Origin: Euryodendron excelsum | Lineage: Eukaryota; Streptophyta; Magnoliopsida; Ericales; Pentaphylacaceae | Direction: 5' to 3' | Assembly (NCBI GenBank): GCA_033060915.1 | Contig: CM065394.1 | Location: forward strand, 37,892,501-37,956,500 | DNA length: 64,000 nt | In this document: piece by piece, positions 35,901-47,700 of the stretch | How positions within the stretch are numbered: position 1 is the stretch's first letter | How the letters are laid out: each line of letters begins with the position of its first letter | The notes under the pieces: generated by a model | Database searches by the model: none | Told to the model about the DNA's origin: nothing | Seen by the model: the letters and a program-made list of their open reading frames with translations, nothing else | Program-made: the position numbers and the translations under genes

Positions 35901-38900
35901 GTTGACCTTGCACCTAGTGCCATCTTAATTGGGTGTTGTCTGGCTAGCAACTCATTGGTATCATACCGCCTTTACAATATTTGTGTTGACTATCAGTTTA
36001 ATGCAGCAGCACTGTTGTGCATTCATTGGATGTTGCTCACTTGCTTGTGTATCTGCTTTCTTGCCTCTATGCATATCCCTATGAATGGAAGAATTTTGCA
36101 TCTTATCCTATGTTTGGCAATTTCTGTTTGCTAGTATAGGTCCTTATATACCATGTTGTGAATAATGAAATCTGCATAATCTGTTGATGAATTTGGTACA
36201 TTTTTTTAGCTTCTTGCGTGTGTTCTACTGAAAAACAGGTTTGGAGTGCCACTGTCTGTTTTTTTCTTTTCCATCTTTTTTGTTTTTCTCTCTTTCCTTC
36301 TCTACTCTTCATTCGAAATCTCTGTACGTGTGTCTGCTCTGTTTACTTTTAATACAAACCTGTCTTTGAACTGTTTTTTGGATTTTTTGGTCTTTTGAGT
36401 AAGATAGGTGGTGCATACGCTATATACATTTTGTTTCCATTGATGTACAGGGCTGGCACCCCCTTTGTGCCTTTCTTAATGTACTTTTTACTTGTAAAAA
36501 AAAAGGGCAAAGAAAGAAAGAAAGAAGCAAATGTGACAATTGTTTTAGTTTGGCTAAGTTTGAATTACATGTCATTGGTCAGTCTTCACTAACTGAACAT
36601 TAATGTCCAGATGAATCTCATGATGGGGGATATACCGCATCTGCTAGACCTTATATGGTCATGGATATCACCTTCAGAAGATGAGCAAAATATGTTCAGG
36701 TGAATTTATATTTTTTCTCTGCATTTGGGGCCAGAATTTTATCTAGTGACAGACCAAGATAGTTGGATGAAATGTGTGCCAAATGCTTAAAAGCAAGAGT
36801 ATTGAAAATAACCTTTTTGTAATATTTCTTACAGGCAAACCAAATAAGCATTTTGTTCCATTTTTTTATGGTCCATGTTTGAAACTCATTCTTAGTTTGT
36901 TTATGATTATTATTATTATTATTATTTTTTATATAAGTGTAAAGAACATGGGTGCACATGCATGCATGATTGTGTGCTCACACACACTTGGATGACACTG
37001 TAATTATCAACACTCACCTGGCTGAGCATGCAAATACTCATGCCATTGAGTTGGATGTGCTTTGTGCTTTCTACCAGGCCTCATGGTGATCCTCAGATGA
37101 TTCGATTTGGTGCACACTTGGTTCTTGTGCTTAGACACTTACTTGTGGATCAAATGAAAGATGCTTTCAGAGAGAAGATCATGACTGTTGGTGACCTCAT
37201 TCTTCATATGTAAGTGTTCCTGAGCCCTGCTCATTAATAATTATTATAGATCAATCTACTATAAGCCCTAAAAATATACTCCTGAAGTAACTTTTTTATT
37301 TTATTTTAGAAGGTTAGACAATATTATTTTACATATGTCTATTAATTAGATTCGTGCCTTTCAAAATCAGATTATAATTGTTTACAATATGCAATTTTCA
37401 GGTATGCGATGTTTCTATTTTCAAAACAACAAGAAGAGTTGGTTGGCATTTATGCTTCTCAGCTTGCACGTCATCGTTGCATTGATCTCTTTGTGCACAT
37501 GATGGAGCTAAGGCTGAATGGCAGGTCCTTTTTCCATGCAGACTGTGCTTTGTTTCATCTCTTAAATCTTTTTGTTGTTCAATTTCTTCATTCCTTTTCT
37601 TTTATGTTTTATCATCATCATAATTATTTTTTAGGACGGTAAGTTCAACCAGCTTGCTGACTTGCACCAAACGTGTGCTTGAGATAATCCTAAGTATAGG
37701 ATGACGAAGTAGTATATACTCGGAGTACGAGATCGTTCCTACAAGGAGTAGTTTACACAGGACCGAAAGAACTAGTACAATCCTCTCAATCGCTCACAAA
37801 AATCCGAACAAATTGCTTCTAAAAGAAAATAAAATTCTGATTGTTTTGAAAAAGGCTTGTTTATCTAAACTAACTAGCAAGCAAAGGTAAATATCTTGAA
37901 CAAGGTTTGATTATAAGGTAATGAGAACAAATCTCGGGATTAATTGATCTAACCAATTGTGTCTCTTGGAATTCCAAAGGAGATAATTTTGGAACTCAAA
38001 TCCTTCAATTACATCGCGAGTCTCGGATTCGGAAGATTTAGCGATAAAAACCAAGTGTTCTTTAAAACTTCAACTTCTAGAATAAATTAAGTTGTTAGAT
38101 TCAAGGATGAATGCCATCGATTTATGTAGCGCATATACTGAATATAAACTCATAGATAAACGTTACCAAACATAATCAAACATCCAAGTTATCAAAGATT
38201 TCTAGAATGAAGAAGAAAAAGAATGATAAAATCAGAAAATTGAACTTTGAAACCCAAACTCTCACCTCCTTTGTTCATCCAAGACCTTCAATTGGTCTTC
38301 ACAATTAATCCCGAGATGGGAAGGTTTAGCTACTCATCTCCATCTATGAAAAACTCAAAATAATTGAATGAATACTAAAAATATCGATTTAGTGCAAAGA
38401 AACAAAAGAAATCTCGAATTGAATGCAAGGAATCTAGAAAACTTGTATTGAAGTGAATCCGATTACAAAGAAGCAACAGCCTAACAAATCTAAGCTATTT
38501 TAGTGTAAAAATTGTAAAAACCCGCTACAATGGCCGCCTCCTTCGAACATAAACCGAGTAGGTATTTATAGGGATTGCAGTCCAAACCCTAGAATCGAGT
38601 CAGAATTTTGTCTTGCCGTTCAAATGGCAGAACGGGCATTTGAACGCCTCTGATAATTTTTCTTCGCCGTTCGAACCCCAAAACCCAGCGTTCGAACGCT
38701 AGGCAAATTTGATTTTGTATGCTCTCTGGCCATTCGAACGTTGAGTTTTGGCGTTTGAACGCCAACTCTTTTTTTCTTTTTTTGCTTTGCCTCTTGCCAT
38801 TCGAACTCTACTTTTGGCGTTCGAGCTCTGGAGCCCTTTTTCGTCCTTTTTGGTTTCAACTTGTTTGAGGCTCTTGGAGTCAAAATTGGGTGACGCTCAT

Positions 38901-41715
38901 TAGACGAAAACATATGTAACTTGAAGCGAGCTTTACAACGGTGTATCATTCATCTCATTCTGAGCTATGAACAAAAACTTGCACATTTCTCGAGACAGGG
39001 TCCCGACAACGTTCCTCGACAAGCCATGCCCGCAAACCGGATTACTTCTTTAACTCCAAATCAACTCCCTTAGCTTTAAATACCTGAAATATGATTAAGT
39101 ACGAGGTTAAATACAATATATAGCAAAGAGAGTATAGTTAACCCTAATCTACGGCTAGCAAAGGTCATTTAGCGGCGATAGACTGCACTTATGTAGTCTA
39201 ATCACTTGCCCAAGACTGAGTATTTGTTTTGAATGTATTATTGAAACAAGAGATTTTTTTCTAGAAAAGTTTCTAGTTTTAAGTGTTAGTTGCCAAGCAA
39301 TTACAATATAGTAAAATAAAATTTCCTTAGGAAGAAAGTGGTATTATACTTTCTGATGGTTCCATGTGCTTCCTTTATATTAACAAAATGGGATGTCTTT
39401 CTTATACATCTCTGATGTATGGTTTACTTAGGCTTGTAAACATTTTTCGTTGCCAAAAACACTCATAATGTCTGCAAAATACTATAATTTACAGCTTTCT
39501 GCATTTATTGTAATCTGTAGTGTAGCAACAAAAAGAAAAGAAAGAGATATTAAATAAGTTAAGATATTTAAGAAGCACGGACACTTTTAAGAAGGTGCCA
39601 TGTCCGTGTCGGACATGACACTCAACGGATAGTCCGGACGCGTCGGACACACATTCAAATGTGTCATATTATTTTTTAATTTTTTAAAACTGGACACACT
39701 TTGGACACTTGGAGGACAAAGTGTTTGTCATTTGGACACCCATGTCCATTACTTAGACACACATGAATTACGTAGCAAGTAAACCAATTGTAAAATGAAA
39801 GTAATGAGGTTTATACTTAACTGAACATTTAAGGTATGTAATACATGATTTATAATTTTAATTCATGTTATCTTGCAATTTTTTCATTATTTTTGAGTTA
39901 AATATTTTTGTATATGATATATAAATATATATTTTTGCCATGTCCCTGCTATGTCGTGTCTTGCATTTTTTTGAAATCATCGTGTCAGCTTGTCTGAGTC
40001 ATGTTGTGTCCATATCGCGAGTCTGTGAAGTTCATTGGTTCAACTTGTTTATTTGCATTTTTCTGCATGTAGTATTTCTTTGGTGAACGTATATGATTAC
40101 TACGAAAAGAGTGCAGTGAAAAAATAACTGTGCCTTAATGGGGGTACTCCCTTAAACAACCTTTTTGGTGAGAAGATTATCCGTGTTGTCGTCACTGAAG
40201 ACAGGTGTATGGTTTCTTTTTTAAACGAGGAGCCATTGCATCTGTGCTGCTTTTTATGGCTGCATTATCCTATGGGCACTGTGAACACATAACTATTCTC
40301 TTTGTTCATTTCCTGTAAAATGTCCCACTAGCATTTGGCCGTAGTTCTCACATGATCACATGTTTATGATAATTATGTTTCTAAAATTCCCTTTTCGAAC
40401 GAAACTCCAAACTGTATGTAAATCTGGGAGGGTGCCTAACTGCCTAGCAAAAAAAAAAAAAAAAAAAAAGGGAGTGTGGGTGCTATGCTACCACCTCCCT
40501 AGGATACAGCATGATTATAAGATTCTTAACAATGAAGTTGCGAGTGTGTTGCTAATGTAGTTATTTGTTGCTCCTTTGCCTGCCTACAGTGTGCATGTCA
40601 AGTATAAAATCTTCCTTTCTGCTATTGAGTACTTACCATTTTCTACTGGAGATGATTCAAAAGGCAGTTTTGAAGAAATCATTGAGAGGTTTCTATCTAT
40701 TTCCTTGACTTATTATCCTTTTTTTTGAGACATGAGGAATTCGATAGTGTTATTTCCATAACTGGTGAGTTCATTTCTAATCTACTCGAACAGGGTTCTG
40801 TCTAGATCTCGAGAAATCAAACATGGGAAATATGATAAATCATCTGATGTTGCTGAGCAGCACCGGTTACAGAGTCTTCAAAAGGCTATGGTTATTCAGT
40901 GGCTCTGCTTTACACCTCCCTCCACTATTAATGATGCTGAGGCTGTCAGTACCAAACTTCTCCTCCAAGCACTGTTACACAGGTATTTCATAATTTTGGC
41001 CTTTAACGGCATGAAATCTCATTGTCGTATTTCTTAAAAGCAATGCTATGATTTTCAAGAGACGGCTCAATTATAGGGAAGGTGCATGTTGTCATCATAC
41101 ATGGCCACGTGTTCAGGACAATTGAACAAAAAAATTCTATATGTGAAGCCTGATAACAGCTCTCGAAAGTCAAGTTTGTGAAGGCAGACCCTTTTATGAA
41201 GGTCTGAAACCACTTGACATATGGCAAAAGTGTCTCCTGAAGACCCATTCTGATACAAAGAGAAAAGAAAAAAAGAAGAAGAAAAGAATAGCCCCCTTCC
41301 ACTGCACAAGGAGTTTGCCTTAGAAAGATATGGCCAAGAGAGGGAAATTCTCTATCTTCATGTCCTCCTATTGGTGCTTTATTGGTTGCAAGTGGAAGTG
41401 AAGTTAAAATTCAGAAGAACCTGCTCAGAAAGAGGCTCCTTCTGCTACTCACTGCTGATGTCTGCATACTAGCAAATTCAACTAGGAAACAAGTGGTCCA
41501 TAACCTTATTTACTTAAGTAAATTGAAGTTTTAAAGTGTCACGTGAACTTTAAATATTTCAGAATGATCCCTATTTTTTATATTTTTTCATATGCTTAAT
41601 AGTACTGAAAGAATCTTTGCACATTTACCCCTACCAAATTATGGGTAAATGTGGGCTATCAATTGTGAGTAAGGGCGAGGGCGGAGGCGGAGTAGGAATT
41701 TTGTTTTTTGTTTGT

Positions 41716-41754
<39 letters not shown>

Positions 41755-44700
41755 GAGAAGGTAAAAACCTTTGAATTTTCGAGGGGTTAAGGTAAATTTT
41801 TTTAAATGTTAGGCCAATATACTATTTTTACCATAAATACACAAAAATCCATAGGTCCTAAAAGGAATTTTGAAAGCTCAGGGGGGCCCCGGTCCCCCTT
41901 GGTCTAAGCATAGGTCTGTCACTGAGTAAGGGGATTTGGGTTTGAGTATAGTCACTTTGTGCAGCTAATATAAAAGGTTAGGTCTGTTCCTAGTCCAACC
42001 CTTCCTGCACTCTGTATAGGTAGAATCGATGCTAGTAATTACCCAGTTATACTTAAATTTGACTGAGTCCTAAGTCCTAACGCCTCCAATAGGCAGAACA
42101 AACACCAGCTAACTGGCTTTGGCCCCAGTCATTATTTATCTTAACCATGTGATGTCTACTTTAATGAATACATATATAAGCCTGTTTCCTCGTGTCTTGA
42201 ATTTTGGCACTGGTGTCTGAGTCGATATTCAGTACTTGTGTGCATGTTTGGAAGGCAGTTGCACTTTGTTATATTGTCTTTGTTGTGGTTGCTTCTGGGT
42301 TTTGACTTCTAAATATGCTTTTCTTCTTATTCCTTCTATAAACTCTACACCTATTCCATCAATCCATGGTTTAAATTTATTTATTTTCTCCTATTCTCTT
42401 CTACTGCTGTGTTCCTTCTTTAAATGTCATCATACATGCTTGTTAGGAGTTGAAGAATAACACTAATTACTTTTCTATTTTTCTTGCCTGCCTATTTTCT
42501 GGTTCTTATCATGGTGTGCCCAATATTGATCTTTCATTATTATTGTAGCAACATACTGTTCAGGGAGTTTGCTCTTATTTCAATGTGGAGGGTGCCAGCA
42601 ATGCCCATAGGTGCCCACACATTGCTTAGTTTTCTTGCTGAACCTTTGAAACAGCCAACTGAAACTCTTCTTTCTGCTGAGGATGTTGATGTTTCTGAGA
42701 ATTTAAAAGAGTTCGAAGACTGGGTATGCTTTATTTAAATTTCTGTATTTATTCCTTGCACTTAATGTTGTTCATGCTTTTCTTTTGGCCTTAATGAATT
42801 ATCACTTCTAAGACTGCAAGTCTCTACAATGTTCCATTAATTAGAGCGAGTACTACTCCTGTGATGCAACTTATCGCAACTGGCTGAATGTTGAGTTAGA
42901 GAATGCAGAGGTTTCTCCTCATGAATTGTCAGTTGAGGAAAAACAAAGAGCGATTGCGGCAGCCAAGGAAACACTAAATTCATCATTGTCATTGCTCTTA
43001 AGTGAGTTGATTTAACTAAATGCTACAAACATTGGACATAGAGATCTTTGGGTTAGCCTCCCTATGTTTACTTGCATAGTTTTTATTACTGATTGTTGAC
43101 TTGGTCTCTTCATTTTGTGTTTTCTTCCACTTGTGAGCTTTCAGGCTTGAATTTTATATTCTGACACTTTGATTCATTTTCTTTTCTAGGAAAAGAAAAT
43201 CCGTGGTTGATTCCCACTCAGGATCGTATTTATGAATCAGCAGAACCTTTGTTCCTTGAATTGCATGCCACTGCAATGCTCTGTCTGCCTTCTGGTGAAT
43301 GTATGTGCCCGGATGCCACCTTGTGTGCAACACTAATGAGTGCCCTTTACTCTTCAGTAACCGAGGAGATTGTCTTAAATCGCCAGTTCATGGTAAGTTG
43401 CTTCCTTTGTCCTATTATATGATACAAAAGGATGGCCGACAAATGAAATGGTCTAGTTTTTTGATAATTTGAGGATAGGTTTACACTTCTGTGCTTCTTT
43501 GTACCTTAACGGATTTGTATGCCAAATTTGATTGCATTCTTTTAAGTTGGATTGTCTGGTATTGTGTGAAGGTGTACTATTTTCTGGACCTTGTTACTAC
43601 TTTATCCAGAAGTAGGTCCATTTATCAGAGTATTGGATCCATGGTTTATGAGTGTGAACCTGTGGTTTGTTGAATTGCAAACCTTGTTGATTTGGAGACT
43701 TGCATTATAATGCAAGGGAATCCTTAAATTGGGAATACGGTACTAGTACTAGGTCAATGGGTAGGCCAAAGGAAGAGAAGGTGGAGGTTTCAAATGTATT
43801 ACTCGGAAGAAAACTTATGGCTCTACAGAGGCAGGCTTAGAAATGAAAGTAATTTTTTTTATTAGTCTTAGAATTGAAGATATAGAAGGCCAGGAGGAGA
43901 AGAAACACCTAGGAATTTACAATTTTACCATATGTCCAGCTTCTGAGCATTAATTTTCAAACATACTAACAGCTTGGTAGTTTTCTTCAGACTTTGTTGT
44001 CATAATTAGACCCATGCACTTAATGCTCAAATGAGCTTATTATAAAATCAAAACCATGTGAAGTTCTCTCTCTCTAAATTTACATTTTTTTACAAGTCTT
44101 GCTCTAAATTTATAGTTGGGACCACCTATACCTAAAAAAAAAAACATCTCAAATATTGAGAATGCTCCATTACAGTCGATTTATCTATATGGGATATACT
44201 AATTTATCTGATCCAAATTCAGATCCAAATTCCTGAAAAAGAAAAAGAAGCATGTTGACTTAATCTATTTGATTGTCAACCCGTGAATGACTACCAGAAA
44301 GTAAGTAATACAAAAAGGATTCAGGCTATTCCAAACCAGATTACCTATATCTTTGCTAGTGATCGTAACCACAATCTGAAACCTAAGCCCATAACTCAGC
44401 TTGGATGATGAAGCATCAGCTTATACCCGGTGAACTCCATAAGTTGTTTAAACTCCTCTTTGTTTCAGAACGGCTAGAGCCAATAGATAACTAATGAGAT
44501 GACTTACAACCCCAGCTCACAAAAATTATAGAATTGAGGTATCTCTACACCTGAGAAGATGGAATCTTGAATTTTTTTCCATGAAGATGGTTTTCAAGCT
44601 GTTTACTCTGTATCTGCATGCTAAGTAGTCAGTTGTGTTTGCTTGACTGTATTGCTTTACTGGGTTCTGTTAGTGAGAATTCTCTTTGTCCTCACCAACT

Positions 44701-47700
44701 TTTGACGTCCAAACAGTGCTCTCTTTTAGCATTGGTCTATCATTATTTATGCAACCATTTTGTTTTAACTCTTGTTTTTCTGTCTGTGTTCCCCCTCGTA
44801 ACATTATTGTGTGGTTTCTTCTATTTCTAAGGAAGGATTGTGTGCTCCTACTATAAGTGCATATGAATAAAGTATTGCTACCTAGGATTTTGACGTTCTA
44901 TATTTTGCTTAGCGGCTCATGTATAAGGTCAATTAACCATAAATCAATAGTACTGTCTGATGTTTGAGATGGTCTCACATTGCTCTTTCCTGTGTGTATC
45001 ATACTAGTAAGCATGAACATGTCCTAACACGTGTCTCTTTTAGGTCTCTCTTTTTGTTTCTCACTCACACACACAAAAACACACATCACTGGTCTCTGAC
45101 TTTTTTCTTTGAATGTGAAGGTGAATGTCTCTATCTCAACAAGAGACAATTACTGCATTGAGGTTGTTCTTCGCTGCTTGGCAACGGATGGAGATGGACT
45201 TGGTCCGCATGAACGTAATGATGGCGGTATTCTTGCTACTGTGATTGCTGCTGGTTTTAAAGGTAAGGAATGGTAGTACCTGTAGTCTCCTTTCAAAATG
45301 TTATTTACTAGTGTGCTTGTGGTCGTGTTACTGTACTTTGTGAATTAAACATAAATATGAAGAATGGTGTATTGATTTCTGTTATGTTGATGCTTATTCA
45401 CATATATTAACTTGTATATAATCTGACACAGAACCTGATACGTTTGTCAAATCATATATTGATTGGAATCATAAACTATACTTCATAATTGTTCTTATCC
45501 TCCAGTAACATGTATCATCTATCCCTTCTTATCATCTATTCCGATACATTTTGTATTTCTTTTCATACAGTATTGATTAGTTCTTATTATTTAGTTGAAT
45601 GTTATTTAAGTAGCTAAACACTAGGCCTTGTTTGGATGTCCAGTGGGAATTGAATGTTCTACCAATGAATTTGTCATCTAAATGGAGCTTTTTAGGAAAA
45701 TTACTACCACCTGACATGGCAAAATAACCTGGAATGTCGGGTCCCATCCTTGACCTGCACTGATCCTGTTAAGATGGCTTTGGAAAGGGATTAAACTGGG
45801 TATGGGCAGATTTGTGGGTAAGCAAATAACTCCCGATGGGGAGGCTGGGATCAGGGGAAGGGTGTCTCGGCCCGCCCTACCTCAATTGTGTAATTAAATT
45901 ACTTAAGTTCCCCTAATATGTTATGATTTCCCATAAATACCTTTCTTTAATAATGCATTAGACCAGTGTTATCAGAAAATACTAATGCTCTAGCAATTTA
46001 AAAACGACGTTAAGAAACATGTTCAAATCTAATGAATGAAAATCTGAAGATAATGGAGTTTTGGCAGGACAATATGTAAAAACATGGGACCATAATCCTC
46101 CTAGAAATGTGTTTTTACATGATTAATTTGAAAAAATAGATTATATTTTATTAGTTGTGTAATAGTTGAAAGAAAATTGCTTTAGAAGTACCTTAAATTC
46201 TAATAAATCACCTATCCTACAACATTTTAGAGCACGTGGCATACCATATTTTGTTCCTGTTGCATGTACCAAAACGATCCATGTTCTAGGGATCATTCCC
46301 AATGCCTTCCCTTTTCCAGAGTTAAGGTACATTTGGTGTATGTTTCTGTTCTACAATTTAGATAATCACGTGTTATATAATTAAACCTCTAACCTTACAA
46401 GCCCAACCGTTCCCATCCCTAACCTTACAAGCAATCTTCAAATAATAATTTCAATATTCGTTATTTTCTAACGTAAAACTGATATTGGAGCTGGTTGAAG
46501 ACTCCTTGTCTACTTGATGATTCAATTTTTTAGGTCATCAAAGATGCAACATGATGTGCAGTAGAAATACTCAAATTTGAGGGGACATCCAAAAACAAAA
46601 GACTTGATATATACACTGAACATAGGTATATGGAATTGCAGGCTTCTAGCCTTAGTTGTATACTTTACTGGTTTCCAATAAAATCATGCCATGTTTATGC
46701 GCTGAATAAAATTAAGAAGTCATCAGAATAGAAAGGATAATGGGAGACATCAAAGCAATTTTTAATTATTTAATAAGTACATATGGAAGCGTGCTTATCT
46801 GTAACTCTTCTGCAAATTGCTTGAAAAGGGACATGGAGATTAGCAATTGGCTGGTTGACTCTCATGTGACTAAGTGGTCACATCTTAAACAGCACTGCAA
46901 TATAATTCCATTGTATATGTATGCTTGGATAAAGTCAAATACAAGCATCCAGTGGGAATTACTCAGAGTTGTTTGACATCTTATGCCCCATCCTACTTGG
47001 GAGTTCCTAATAGAGATGTAATAGTTACGTGTACTGGTATTGTTTAAACCAACATTGAGTTTCTTATGGATTATACAACATATGAATCCAGGAGAGCTTG
47101 TTCGATTTCAAGCTGGTGTAACAATGGAGATCTCACGATTAGATGCCTGGTATTCAAGTAAAGATGGTTCCTTGGCAGGCCCAGCTACATACATTGTTCA
47201 GGGCCTTTGTCGTAGGTGTTGCATTCCAGAAGTCATTCTTAGATGCATGCAGGTAAGCTTGTTTTATGGAAGCCAGAAGTCCTTTTGTGTTTCTTCAATT
47301 TATTTGGTCTTACCATGTAACATTCTCTCATTGGTCAAATCTTCTCCTTTCAAAGTAACATTTTTTTCTTTGCAATCATGAGGAGATTTGTTAGAGAAAC
47401 AAAGGATCTATAGAAAAGTAGTTTTTAATTTTTGTTTCTTGCTACATTTGCAGGTTTCTGTTTCTCTCATGGAGTCGGGCAATCCACCTGAAAGCCATGA
47501 TCAGCTGATTGAACTAGTTGCATGCCCTGAAACTGGGTTTCTCCATTTGTTTAGTCAGCAGCAATTGCAGGTGAGCTAATTATCGCATCAATGGAAGCTC
47601 CATGGAAGACAACATTTGTACATAGAAACAGATAATCAGTCTTTACTTGCTTGGGGTGGTTATTGTCATAATAATTGAAAGGAAAACTTTTGATCAGTGA

